A DNA stretch of 64,000 nucleotides from Pelagibius sp. Alg239-R121 (GTDB lineage: Bacteria > Pseudomonadota > Alphaproteobacteria > Kiloniellales > Kiloniellaceae): contig NZ_CAMZOF010000003.1 of assembly GCF_947331435.1 (NCBI RefSeq), positions 558,001 through 622,000 of the forward strand, given 5' to 3'. Made by a program: the position numbers and the translations under genes. This document shows positions 34,664 to 42,969 of the stretch, piece by piece. The notes under the pieces are model-generated. The model made no database searches and was not told the DNA's origin. It worked only from the letters and a program-made list of their open reading frames with translations. Positions within the stretch are counted from its first letter, which is position 1, and each line of letters begins with the position of its first letter.

Positions 34664-36511
34664 ATGTACGTCTTCTTCGAACGCCTTTTCGACCCGCTCG
34701 CACCGGCTTCGATCGTGCAGCCGCCCGCGCGCGTGAAAGCGTTTTTCGAGCACTATCTGCTCCCCATCAAGGGGTTGTTGAGCGTGACCCTGATTGTCTC
34801 AGGGATCGCGGCAGTGTCGGATTTGGCGCTCTATGCTTTCCTGGGTGTTCTGGTGGACTGGATGACCTCAACCAGCCGGGAGAGCTTTTTCGAGACCCAC
34901 GGCACGATGCTGCTGCTCATGGGCTTCGTTGCTATCGTCGTGCGGCCTATTGCGACTCTATGTTCCCGGGGGCTCATCACTCTGACCCTCTCACCGGGCC
35001 TGACCAACCGCGTGCGTTGGCGCAATCATCGTTATGTGCTTCGTCAGAGCCTGGCATTTTTCCAGAACGATTTCGCGGGACGGGTTGCGCAAAAGGTGAT
35101 GCAGACCGGTCACGCGTTGCGCGAAGCAGTGGTCAACGTCATAGACGGGGTCTGGCTGCTGGTGATCTACCTCGCGGGAACATTGTTTCTCTTTTCGGGA
35201 CTCGACTGGCGACTGATGGTGCCGATCGTGGTCTGGATCGCCTGTTACGCTGCGGTGATCGTCTTTATGGTGCCACCAGTGCGGCGCCGCGCGGCATCGC
35301 TGTCCGAAGCCAATTCGGCGCTCACCGGACGGGTGGTTGACAGCTATACCAATATCCAGTCGGTCAAGCTCTTCGCCCACACCGAGCGGGAAGACGAGTT
35401 CGCCGGCGAAACCATGCGGCGGCACACCCATGCCTTTCGTTTGCTGATGCGCTCGATCTTTGGCATGACCGCGGCATTGCTGGTGTTGAACTCGCTGCTG
35501 CTACTGATCATCGCCGGACAGTCGATATCCTTGTGGCTCAATGGCGGAATTACCGTCGGTGCCATCGCCATCGCGGTGGGTCTGGTAATCCGCTTAACCC
35601 AGATGTCCGGCTGGATCCTGCGCACCGTTACCAATCTCTTTGAGAACATCGGGACGGTGGAGAACGGTGTCGAGACTATTTCCCAGCCCAATGAAGTGCT
35701 CGACCGACAAAACGCCGGAACGCTGCAGGTGCCTCATGGAGCCCTGCGGTTCGAAGACGTGCGTTTCCATTATGGCAAAGACAGCGGTGTCATCGAGAAC
35801 CTTTCCCTGAACGTCAGACCCGGGGAGAAAGTCGGGTTGGTGGGCCTCTCTGGCGCGGGTAAATCGACGTTGGTGAACCTTCTGTTGCGGTTCTACGATC
35901 TGGAAGGCGGACGTATCCTGATTGACGGTCAGGACATCGCATCAGTCACTCAATCGAGCTTGCGCAGCCACATCGCCATGGTGACGCAGGATACCTCTTT
36001 GCTGCATCGTTCGATCCGCGACAACATCGTCTATGGCCGGCCCGATGCGAGCGAGGCGGAAATGCGCCGTGCAGCCGAATTGGCGGAGGCCGTCGATTTC
36101 ATTCCGGATCTGGTCGATCGTAACGGAAGACAGGGGTATGACGCCCAGGTAGGCGAGCGGGGTGTGAAGCTCTCGGGCGGTCAACGGCAGCGGATTGCCA
36201 TCGCCCGTGTGATTCTGAAGGATGCGCCGATCCTGGTTCTGGACGAGGCGACCTCGGCGCTCGATTCCGAAGTGGAGGCCGCGATCCAGGGGCAGCTCGA
36301 AAACCTGATGGCGGGGCGAACCGTCATCGCTATCGCGCATCGTCTTTCGACCATTGCGGCTTTGGACCGGCTGGTCGTGTTGGATCGTGGCCGGATTGCC
36401 GAGGAAGGCAGCCATGAGGATCTGTTGCGCCAGGGCGGTCTCTATGCGCGCCTCTGGGAGCGGCAGTCTGGCGGGTTCCTGGGGTTGGACGCGCCCGCCA
36501 AAGCGGGATAA
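34664..36511 (+). CDS. ABC exporter, fused permease and ATPase
   Basis: 615 residues. An N-terminal transmembrane domain of six helices (about 40-320) is followed by a nucleotide-binding domain: Walker A GLVGLSGAGKSTLVNLLLRF, Q-loop MVTQDTSLLHRS, signature [15 protein letters not shown], Walker B PILVLDEATSALDSE, H-loop AIAHRLSTIA. This is the MsbA/HlyB-like half-exporter type, working as a dimer; substrates range from lipids to peptides and drugs. The start MYVFFERLFDPLAPA matches what I recall of homologues; the ribosome site is poor. A GC-rich stem-loop follows. Confidence 0.93.
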   Translation: MYVFFERLFDPLAPASIVQPPARVKAFFEHYLLPIKGLLSVTLIVSGIAAVSDLALYAFLGVLVDWMTSTSRESFFETHGTMLLLMGFVAIVVRPIATLCSRGLITLTLSPGLTNRVRWRNHRYVLRQSLAFFQNDFAGRVAQKVMQTGHALREAVVNVIDGVWLLVIYLAGTLFLFSGLDWRLMVPIVVWIACYAAVIVFMVPPVRRRAASLSEANSALTGRVVDSYTNIQSVKLFAHTEREDEFAGETMRRHTHAFRLLMRSIFGMTAALLVLNSLLLLIIAGQSISLWLNGGITVGAIAIAVGLVIRLTQMSGWILRTVTNLFENIGTVENGVETISQPNEVLDRQNAGTLQVPHGALRFEDVRFHYGKDSGVIENLSLNVRPGEKVGLVGLSGAGKSTLVNLLLRFYDLEGGRILIDGQDIASVTQSSLRSHIAMVTQDTSLLHRSIRDNIVYGRPDASEAEMRRAAELAEAVDFIPDLVDRNGRQGYDAQVGERGVKLSGGQRQRIAIARVILKDAPILVLDEATSALDSEVEAAIQGQLENLMAGRTVIAIAHRLSTIAALDRLVVLDRGRIAEEGSHEDLLRQGGLYARLWERQSGGFLGLDAPAKAG

Positions 36512-36556
36512 GCGGCTCCACCAGTTTGAGACTTCAAATCTAATTGAACTCTAACC

Positions 36557-36586
36557 GGCCAAGCGGAAATGCCTATCTGCTTGGCC
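36557..36586 (+). terminator. Stem-loop after the ABC exporter
   Basis: GGCCAAGC (36557-36564) pairs perfectly with GCTTGGCC (36579-36586). The tail is CTGTTCATT, only weakly T-rich. It lies 46 bp past the stop. Confidence 0.55.
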
Positions 36587-36725
36587 CTGTTCATTCGTCG
36601 CTGACATGAATGATCGGAAAAAATCAATATTAAACAATAATATATAATTTTTTTCTAATTTAAAATAAGAACATTATTTTACCCAAAACAATCGCTTTGA
36701 CTTCGCGAGTGCATTAATAAATACT

Positions 36726-36766
36726 GAATTCCATCGAAAGAATTCAACGTTCGGAATATGGAATTC
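36726..36766. promoter_or_regulatory. Cluster of three GAATTC dyads before a GntR gene
   Basis: GAATTC occurs at 36726, 36740 and 36761, each inside a longer related context (TGAATTCCA, AGAATTCAA, TGGAATTCAA). Three copies in 41 bp of a GC-rich genome, ending 9 bp before the start codon, suggest operators for the GntR-family protein encoded next. Confidence 0.35.
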
Positions 36767-36774
36767 AAAAAATC

Positions 36775-37461
36775 ATGATTCAGCAGATACGGCAGAAGCC
36801 CGACCTCGTGGATGAGGTCTATGAGGCATTGAAGAGCGCCATCCTGATGGGGGATTTAGCGGAGTCGGAGGCGATGGTTCAGGACGACTTGGTCGAGAAA
36901 CTCGGTGTGTCGCGCCAACCAGTCAGTCATGCTCTTGCTCTCCTGAAGCATGAAGGCCTGGTAATCGAGCGCGGCCGGCGCGGGCTGATGGTGGCGCCGA
37001 TTGACGCCGATCGCATCCGAGCTCTCTATCAGGTGCGCGGTGCCATCGACGGTCTGGCGGCAGGACTGGCCGCAGGTCGGGCGATCTTCGGCGGCCTGAA
37101 GGTCGAGGAGCGCGAACCATTGGAGCAGGCACTGGTAATCGGCGAGGCTGCGGTCAAAGCGAACGACATCAAAAAGCTGGTTGATGCCGATGTGAATTTT
37201 CACCAGGCGGTTTATGGGCTCTCCGGAAATCCTGCGATTGCCGAAATGGTTCAACCGTCCTGGCCGCACTTTCAGCGCTCCATGCGTGTCGTTCTGGACG
37301 ATCCCGATTACCGCGCCCGGGCATGGGTGGAACACAACGAAATAGCTGAAGCGATCATGAGCAGCCAGGGACGTCATGCCGAGGAACTCGCGCGCCAGCA
37401 CGCCACTGACGCCGGTGAGGCAACCTGGATCAGGCTCAGTCAGCGTACGGCGGCAGCGTGA
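36775..37461 (+). CDS. GntR-family (FadR/FCD subfamily) transcriptional regulator
   Basis: 228 residues. Winged HTH: VYEALKSAILMGDLAESEAM and LVEKLGVSRQPVSHALALLKHEGLV. The FCD effector domain follows, with the metal-site pattern D189 area ... NFHQAVYGLSGNP ... EHNEIAEAIMSSQGRHAEELARQH. FCD regulators usually repress catabolic genes until they bind a small organic acid. It is followed by a PhyH dioxygenase and a SAF-domain oxidoreductase on the same strand, its likely targets. The ribosome site is weak, and the AT-rich promoter region holds three GAATTC dyads. Confidence 0.9.
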   Translation: MIQQIRQKPDLVDEVYEALKSAILMGDLAESEAMVQDDLVEKLGVSRQPVSHALALLKHEGLVIERGRRGLMVAPIDADRIRALYQVRGAIDGLAAGLAAGRAIFGGLKVEEREPLEQALVIGEAAVKANDIKKLVDADVNFHQAVYGLSGNPAIAEMVQPSWPHFQRSMRVVLDDPDYRARAWVEHNEIAEAIMSSQGRHAEELARQHATDAGEATWIRLSQRTAAA

Positions 37462-37545
37462 GGGCTTGATAGACTGCAGGCCTCGATGAGCTCCAGAATT
37501 AGATAAGGCATACCCAGGCTGCGCATAATAATGATGCCCCGGTAC

Positions 37546-37589
37546 GATTGGCCGGTATCAGAATGGCCCGATAAGAATGGCCGCGATAA
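37546..37589. repeat. Short degenerate tandem repeat upstream of phyH
   Basis: Three consecutive 14-15-bp units: GATTGGCCGGTATCA, GAATGGCCCGATAA, GAATGGCCGCGATAA. They end 20 bp before the dioxygenase start, in the region where its promoter or ribosome site lies. Confidence 0.5.
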
Positions 37590-37608
37590 GAGTTAGGGAG
37601 AAGACACC

Positions 37609-38406
37609 ATGAAACTGTCGGCGGAACAGCTCGAGGAATTCGACGAGCAGGGCTACGTATTTCTACCCTCCTGTTTTTCCGAGGCCGAAATTGCGGCACT
37701 GCGCGAGGAGGCGTCTGAGATCTACGCGTCGGATCGGGAAGAGGTCTGGCGGGAAAAATCAGGCGCGCCACGCACGGCCTTCGCCGCCCATACCTATAAC
37801 GAGGCTTTTCGGCGTCTCGGTGCCCACCCACGTCTGATCGACCCGGTCACCCAATTGCTGGGAGAGCAGGTCTACATGCATCAGTTCAAGGTCAATGCCA
37901 AGGCGGCGTTTACCGGCGATGTCTGGCAGTGGCATCAGGATTACGGTACCTGGGCGCGCGACGACGGCATGCCGGAAGCCCGCGCCATGAACATCGCCGT
38001 CTTTTTGGATGAGGTTATGGCGATCAACGGACCCCTGATGTTCATCCCGAAAAGTCACAAGAAGGGTACGATCGAGGCCGCACACGACCTCCAGACCACG
38101 TCTTATCCGCTGTGGACGCTCGATGAAGCAAGCGTGACTGCGCTCGCGGCGGAAGGGGGCATCGTGGCACCGACCGGGGCACCCGGATCGGTCCTGATGT
38201 TCCACGGCAATCTGGTACACGCCAGTCCACCCAACATTACGCCCTATCCCCGTACGATCGTCTATTTGACGCTCTGTGCAGTCTCCAATCACATCACCAA
38301 ATTTCAACGGCCGGAGTGGATCGCCCATCGCGATTTCACGCCCATCGAACCGCTATCGGACGACGCTTTGAGCCGCTATGCCGAGAGCCGGAAGGCCGTC
38401 GCCTGA
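37609..38406 (+). CDS. Phytanoyl-CoA dioxygenase (PhyH) family protein
   Basis: 265 residues of a non-haem iron, 2-oxoglutarate-dependent oxygenase. The iron triad is visible as H109 and D111 in VWQWHQDYGTW and a distal histidine in MFHGNLVHASPPN; the 2-oxoglutarate arginine is in YPRTIVYLTLCAV. This bacterial subgroup hydroxylates varied small molecules (ectoine hydroxylase EctD is a relative), so phytanoyl-CoA need not be the substrate. GGGAG precedes ATG 37609. It probably forms an operon with the following oxidoreductase, 45 bp on. Confidence 0.88.
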   Translation: MKLSAEQLEEFDEQGYVFLPSCFSEAEIAALREEASEIYASDREEVWREKSGAPRTAFAAHTYNEAFRRLGAHPRLIDPVTQLLGEQVYMHQFKVNAKAAFTGDVWQWHQDYGTWARDDGMPEARAMNIAVFLDEVMAINGPLMFIPKSHKKGTIEAAHDLQTTSYPLWTLDEASVTALAAEGGIVAPTGAPGSVLMFHGNLVHASPPNITPYPRTIVYLTLCAVSNHITKFQRPEWIAHRDFTPIEPLSDDALSRYAESRKAVA

Positions 38407-38451
38407 CGTCCGGTCAGGAGAGCGGAATGAGATATAAAGGGAAGTTGCAGC

Positions 38452-39786
38452 ATGAACCTTCACGCGCTCCTTAAGGACAGATCCACGTCGGGCAGACCAG
38501 TAAGGGTCGGTTTCATCGGAGCTGGAAAGTTCGGCACGATGTTTTTAAATCAGATCCCGAGCACCCAGGGCATCGAGGTTGCTGCCATTGCGGATCTCGA
38601 TCCCGGACGCGCGCGTAAATCTTGCCGGGACACAGGCTGGCCGGAAGATCTGATTACCGCGACCGAATTTGTCGAGGACGGTGAAGCACTCTGCCGGCGA
38701 GATGACGTCGAAGTTGTAATCGAAGCGACGGGCCAACCGGCTGCCGGAATCCGCCACGCCCTTACGGCGATCGACAGCGGCAAGCATATTGTCATGGTCA
38801 ACGTCGAAGCGGACGTGTTGGCCGGTCCGGCGCTTGCCCAGCGCGCGCGCTCGGCCGGCGTGGTTTATTCCATGGCTTACGGCGACCAGCCAGCGCTGGT
38901 GTCGGAAATGGTCGATTGGGCGCGCGCCGCGGGTTTCAAGGTTGTGACGGCAGGCAAGGGCACGAAGTACCTTCCGGAATATCACGCGGTAACGCCGGAG
39001 GACGTCTGGTCTCACTACGGTCTGACGCCTGCAGAGGCAAAGGCGGCCGGCATGAATCCTCAGATGTTCAATTCCTTCCTCGACGGGACCAAGTCGGCGA
39101 TCGAGATGGCGGCCATCGCTAATGCCTGCGATCTGGCGGTACCTAGCGACGGCCTGCTCTTCCCGCCCTGCGGCGTGGACGATCTGTCCCATGTCTTACG
39201 TCCGAAGTCCGCCGGCGGCCTTTTGGATTCATCGGGTACAGTGGAAGTGGTCTCGTCCCTTGAGCGTGACGGCCGGCCGGTCTATCGGGATCTGCGTTGG
39301 GGCGTCTACGTCGTCTTTGAAGCGCCCAACGACTATGCGGCAGCCTGCTTCCGGCAATATGGCCTCAAGACCGACGACAGCGGCCGCTTTGCATCCATGT
39401 ACAAGCCCTTCCACCTGATCGGCCTCGAGCTAGGCATCTCGGTGCTCTCCGCTGCTCTGCGCGGCGAACCGACCGGACAGAGTCGCGCCTTCAACGGCGA
39501 TGCCGTGGCGGTGGCGAAACGTGATCTCAAAGCCGGTGAGATCCTGGACGGCGAGGGCGGCTATACTGTGTGGGGCAAGCTCGTCCCGGCGGAACGCAGC
39601 GTTACCGAAGCCGCGCTACCGATCGGCCTGGCACACGGCGTCGCCTTGTGCTGCGATGTGCCGAAAGGTCAGTTGGTGTCGATCACCGACGTGAAAATCG
39701 ACGAAACAAGCGAAGCCGTACGGTTGCGGCGCGAGAGCGAGGCCACCCGCGCGGCGCCGGAAGCGTTATCTGGGGCGGCCCAGTAA
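38452..39786 (+). CDS. NAD(P)-dependent oxidoreductase with C-terminal SAF domain
   Basis: 444 residues. The Rossmann motif VRVGFIGAGKFGTMFLNQI opens the protein, followed by a homoserine dehydrogenase-like NAD domain (ADLDPGRA, VVIEATGQPAAG, GKHIVMVNVEADVLAGP) and, near the C-terminus, a SAF domain (AVAKRDLKAGEILDGEGG). This architecture is seen in a family of uncharacterised dehydrogenases, some annotated as homoserine dehydrogenase-like or sugar/polyol enzymes. Its neighbours suggest it acts on the product of the PhyH hydroxylase, but the substrate is unknown. Confidence 0.82.
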   Translation: MNLHALLKDRSTSGRPVRVGFIGAGKFGTMFLNQIPSTQGIEVAAIADLDPGRARKSCRDTGWPEDLITATEFVEDGEALCRRDDVEVVIEATGQPAAGIRHALTAIDSGKHIVMVNVEADVLAGPALAQRARSAGVVYSMAYGDQPALVSEMVDWARAAGFKVVTAGKGTKYLPEYHAVTPEDVWSHYGLTPAEAKAAGMNPQMFNSFLDGTKSAIEMAAIANACDLAVPSDGLLFPPCGVDDLSHVLRPKSAGGLLDSSGTVEVVSSLERDGRPVYRDLRWGVYVVFEAPNDYAAACFRQYGLKTDDSGRFASMYKPFHLIGLELGISVLSAALRGEPTGQSRAFNGDAVAVAKRDLKAGEILDGEGGYTVWGKLVPAERSVTEAALPIGLAHGVALCCDVPKGQLVSITDVKIDETSEAVRLRRESEATRAAPEALSGAAQ

Positions 39787-39848
39787 GGGCGCCACCAGCG
39801 GCGTTCCGACTGCGGAGTTGGATGACTACACCGTGTTAAGTTGCTGCG

Positions 39849-40706
39849 CTAAGCTGCCGTCTGCGCGTCTTTCACCCGGCGGTCTTGTATCACCGTGATA
39901 CGGTTCATGCAGCGGTACCGCGGCAGGTAATCAGCGACCGCGTAGTGCATGGTCACGCGATTGTCCCACATGGCGAGATCGCCTTCGGACCAGCGCCAGC
40001 GCATCTGGTCTTCCGGCTTGTTCATGTGGTTGGCCAGAAAGCTCTTCAGCGCGTTGGACTCGTTGGTCGTCAGGCCCGCGATATGGCTCACAAAGGCTTC
40101 GTTGAAGTTCAGGAAAATTCGTCCCGTGACGGGATGGCGGCCGATCAGCGGACGAAGGTTCTGACCGAAGCGCGCGAAACCGTCGTCAAGACGCTCGACG
40201 CCGGACTTTCCATCCTTTTCCTCTGCGAAGCTGTTGCGGAAATCGCCCATGTCGTGGACCGCCTCCAGCTCTTTCAGGTCCCGTTTCATGCCGTCGGGTA
40301 GTCGGTCGTAGGCGGCGTAGCAACTCGACCACATGGTATCACCGCCGGTGGGGGGCACGTGGCGCGCCACTAGGATCGAGGCAAAGGGCTGCTCCGCCTT
40401 GAAGGTCAGGTCGGTGTGCCAGGAGTTGGTGTCGGGGGGTGTGTTGGAATCGTTCTCCAATAGCACGATGTTCTCGAAACTCTCGACGTGAGGGTAGAGG
40501 GGGTGGGGCCTGTCCAGGTCACCAAAGCTGCGGGCAAAGGCGAGATGGGTCTCCGGGCTGATCGCGGTACCCCGCACGAAGATGACCAGGTGATCGAGGA
40601 GTGCCTGATAGAACTCGTCTTGCACCTCGGGCGTGAGGGGGCGCGAGAAGTCCACGCCCGATATTTCCACGCCTATCGCGGGCGTAATCTGATCCAGTTT
40701 GAGCAT
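39849..40706 (-). CDS. TauD/TfdA-family 2-oxoglutarate dioxygenase
   Basis: 285 residues. The iron ligands are H97 and D99 in SWHTDLTF and H254 in TMHYAVADY; R269 in RCMNRITV would hold 2-oxoglutarate. The start ITPAIGVEISGVDFSRPLT is the usual TauD N-terminus. Members release sulfite from taurine or attack other sulfonates, phenoxyacids and carnitine-like compounds; substrate residues do not let me choose. Last gene of the long minus-strand series beginning at the gamma-glutamyl locus; GGGAGG precedes ATG 40706. Confidence 0.9.
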   Translation of the reverse strand: MLKLDQITPAIGVEISGVDFSRPLTPEVQDEFYQALLDHLVIFVRGTAISPETHLAFARSFGDLDRPHPLYPHVESFENIVLLENDSNTPPDTNSWHTDLTFKAEQPFASILVARHVPPTGGDTMWSSCYAAYDRLPDGMKRDLKELEAVHDMGDFRNSFAEEKDGKSGVERLDDGFARFGQNLRPLIGRHPVTGRIFLNFNEAFVSHIAGLTTNESNALKSFLANHMNKPEDQMRWRWSEGDLAMWDNRVTMHYAVADYLPRYRCMNRITVIQDRRVKDAQTAA

Positions 40707-40782
40707 GTTGGGCCTCCCTCAGTCTACGGGAGCCTAGCGCTGCCGGTGCTAATCCAGCAAAGCAAATCGTTTGAAAGTCAAT

Positions 40783-41607
40783 TCACTCTTTCCTGGCGAA
40801 CAGAATATAGGACAAGGGCAGTTGCTGCGATTGGTTCTCGTAGCTTGGGCGCGTGCCGATGTCGTAAGGCAGTTCCTCGAATTCCTCAATGGCGAAATCG
40901 TTGCGCACTACGCCCATGACCACGTCGCTCATCCTGTGAAAGATCCAATAGACCGGTTGGGCGTCGTAGGTCTTCCCGCTCCCGTAATCCAGTCCCGACT
41001 TGCTTTGATAAGGTGTCGAGCGGAAGTAGGATTCGTCCGGCACCGGTGGCATATCCTGTTCACCGTCCGGGTACATATTGAGGATCGGATGATCTTCGTA
41101 TAGGAATAGGCGACCTCCCGGCCTCAGGACACGACTTACTGTTGCGAAGAAGGTTGTAAGGTTCGGCATCCAGCCCAGCACGCCGATGGTCATGACCGCC
41201 AGATCAAAACTCTCGTTGTATTCGTCCGGAATTGCCGAGATTTCCGTTTGCACGAATTCGGCCTCCAGTTGCCCCGCCGCGGCGAGCTCGCGGCCCTGGT
41301 CGAGAAAGGCCTGGGAAAAGTCGAATCCGACGCACCTGCCGGCGCCTATGTTCTTGATGGAGAGCAGCTCGCGCGCGTTGTTGCAACAAAGCTGCGCGAC
41401 CGACTTTCCGGTCATTTCTAGCGTTCTTAGCCGCCTGTTTGCGAAGTCGTCGAAGCAGGAAAAGCCGGGTGTTGCAAAGCCCTCCAACAAGGCTGCGAAT
41501 TGCGGATGCGCCCGGTGCAGGTCGGCAGCCTCGTCCCAGCCCGCCTGATTGGCGGTTTTGAGGTCGTCCTGGCTGAGCCCCGCCGGTGGTTGGGTGGAAT
41601 CGGTCAT
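40783..41607 (-). CDS. Class I SAM-dependent methyltransferase
   Basis: 274 residues. Motif I is a variant: VAQLCCNNARELLSIKNIGA, where the usual glycine-rich E/D-x-G-x-G loop reads CCNNARE; CVGFDFSQAFLDQ supplies the ribose-binding acid. DLAVMTIGVLGWMP and LRPGGRLFLYEDHP are motifs II-III. The Leu-Cys-Cys-Asn-Asn loop with arginine and glutamate is typical of a subgroup I cannot assign to a substrate. It sits between DUF2306 and TauD-like genes, with gaps of 33 and 76 bp. Confidence 0.87.
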   Translation of the reverse strand: MTDSTQPPAGLSQDDLKTANQAGWDEAADLHRAHPQFAALLEGFATPGFSCFDDFANRRLRTLEMTGKSVAQLCCNNARELLSIKNIGAGRCVGFDFSQAFLDQGRELAAAGQLEAEFVQTEISAIPDEYNESFDLAVMTIGVLGWMPNLTTFFATVSRVLRPGGRLFLYEDHPILNMYPDGEQDMPPVPDESYFRSTPYQSKSGLDYGSGKTYDAQPVYWIFHRMSDVVMGVVRNDFAIEEFEELPYDIGTRPSYENQSQQLPLSYILFARKE

Positions 41608-41640
41608 GGAAATGCCTCGATGGAAAAAAACCTTGAATGA

Positions 41641-42042
41641 TTAGAGGCCGAAGAAGACTTTCGGCATCAGGCGGCCTGGCAGGAACGTCAAAGCGCCTGC
41701 CAGTAGTAAACCACCTGTAAAAAATCCGATCATGGCCCGCCGGTGAGAATCAACACGGTGTTGTCTTGCGGCTATCACGGCGAAAGGTAGTCCGGCAAGT
41801 ACCCAGAGCGAGATGAGGTGGATTGGACTCCAAGGTCCGATCAGCCGAATCTCATGAACCCAAAGCGAAGAGCCCGCCACGAACATCATGACAACGACCC
41901 ATATCCAGCCAATGGTGCGGTGGGGCAAGGTGCCTTTCGGCGCAGCGAACTGGAGGACCCCCAAACAAAACGCAACGATCGCCGCCGACGCATGGATCTG
42001 GATGGCGGTGTTGGCTTGAAGTAATGGATCCAGGTTAAACAT
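41641..42042 (-). CDS. DUF2306 membrane protein
   Basis: 133 residues with four hydrophobic helices and the family patterns IQIHASAAIVAFCLGVLQF and KGTLPHRTIGWIWVVVM, including paired histidines (H17 in IQIHA and H40 in LPHRT) that suggest a metal or haem site, then HRRAMIGFFTGGLL. Function unknown. The start at ATG 42042 fits the family; the upstream in-frame extension (TTG 42114) includes a 7-bp inverted repeat (AGCCGAA ... TTCGGCT) and does not resemble protein. Confidence 0.8.
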   Translation of the reverse strand: MFNLDPLLQANTAIQIHASAAIVAFCLGVLQFAAPKGTLPHRTIGWIWVVVMMFVAGSSLWVHEIRLIGPWSPIHLISLWVLAGLPFAVIAARQHRVDSHRRAMIGFFTGGLLLAGALTFLPGRLMPKVFFGL

Positions 42043-42121
42043 CTGAATTGCAGCATCCTCTGAGCCGAATTCTGTTTCGGCTGAAAGGCGCATCATAGCG
42101 GTCCATCGTGACAATGGAAGA

Positions 42122-42159
42122 TGCCGACTAATACCAACGCTCCTTGGTATTAGTCGGCA
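42122..42159 (-). repeat. Perfect 16-bp stem-loop, TAATACCAA family
   Basis: TGCCGACTAATACCAA (42122-42137) pairs perfectly with TTGGTATTAGTCGGCA (42144-42159) around a 6-nt loop. It lies just past the DUF1028 gene stop. The core ACTAATACCAA ... TTGGTAT recurs at 60329-60364, so it may be a repeat used as a transcript end. Confidence 0.65.
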
Positions 42160-42170
42160 GGACGAGCCCT

Positions 42171-42917
42171 TTATGGATTGGCAAAGGAGGCGGAGGCCGC
42201 GCCGCTGCGTTGACGGGCTTCTTCTATGTTTTTCAGCTTTTTCTCAAGTTCAGTCCGATCAACCAGACCGGAGGGATTGGCTGCCGTCGGGAGCCCCTCT
42301 GCAAAGTGCAGATAGCGTTCCTGGGCGACAGCATAGAGGCGGCGCAGTTCCTTCAGGGGCGCGGCGTGATCGTCGGCTCGCAGGTCTAGCCACGGATAGG
42401 CTTCACCGCGATAGACCTGCACGGCGGCGGATTGCCGGCCGCGCTTATCTCCGCCGGCCGCTTCTCCGGAATCCATTGCCGTCAGCAGTCGTTCAAGCAT
42501 CGGGAGGTCCGGATGACGCAGGTAGCTCTCCAGAGTTGCGCCGACCACTTCCGGTCCCGCCAGCATGTTCCCGGCAACAGAAACCTGATCCTCGACCAGA
42601 TGTCCGGCCCAGTCGACGCAATCTTTACCAGTGAAGGCCGCGTTGCGTCCTTGTGCGTCAATCAAATGGAGTTGACGGCTTTCCCGGCCTTCGTCGGCTG
42701 CTGTCACGGCATTGATCACCTCCTGCGGCGACATGCCCTCGGCCAGCAGCTCCAGGCCATTGACGCCGTAGTGCGGATTGACGAACGCCTGGGTCGCAAC
42801 CGCGCCCACGTGACTACGAATGTGTGGCACCCTGGCGCCGACCGCGAAAAAGCGGGTGGCGACGGCGATACCCAGATCACCACTTTTGGGATCACGCGCA
42901 ACGATGGACCAGGTCAT
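42171..42917 (-). CDS. DUF1028 Ntn-hydrolase-like protein
   Basis: 248 residues. The DUF1028 domain is clear: MTWSIVARDPKSGDLGIAVAT, VGAVATQAFVNPHYG, GRNAAFTGKDCVDWAGH and VSVAGNMLAGPEVV. The family is predicted to have an Ntn-hydrolase fold and to act on peptide or amide bonds. It is 52 bp after the gamma-glutamyltransferase gene and follows a peptide importer, which supports a role in degrading imported peptides. AGAGGAA precedes ATG 42917. Confidence 0.9.
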   Translation of the reverse strand: MTWSIVARDPKSGDLGIAVATRFFAVGARVPHIRSHVGAVATQAFVNPHYGVNGLELLAEGMSPQEVINAVTAADEGRESRQLHLIDAQGRNAAFTGKDCVDWAGHLVEDQVSVAGNMLAGPEVVGATLESYLRHPDLPMLERLLTAMDSGEAAGGDKRGRQSAAVQVYRGEAYPWLDLRADDHAAPLKELRRLYAVAQERYLHFAEGLPTAANPSGLVDRTELEKKLKNIEEARQRSGAASASFANP

Positions 42918-42969
42918 GGTCTAATTCCTCTGTGCTTCGACTTTTGTTTCAAAGGCGGGACAGCAGTTT

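Noticed and set aside
37546-37589. CRISPR-like repeat
   Set aside because: Units are 14-15 bp, adjacent without spacers and only three in number; no cas gene is present.
40783-41607. Methyltransferase pseudogene
   Set aside because: The glycine-rich loop is atypical, but the other motifs, length and ribosome site are intact, so it is treated as a working variant.
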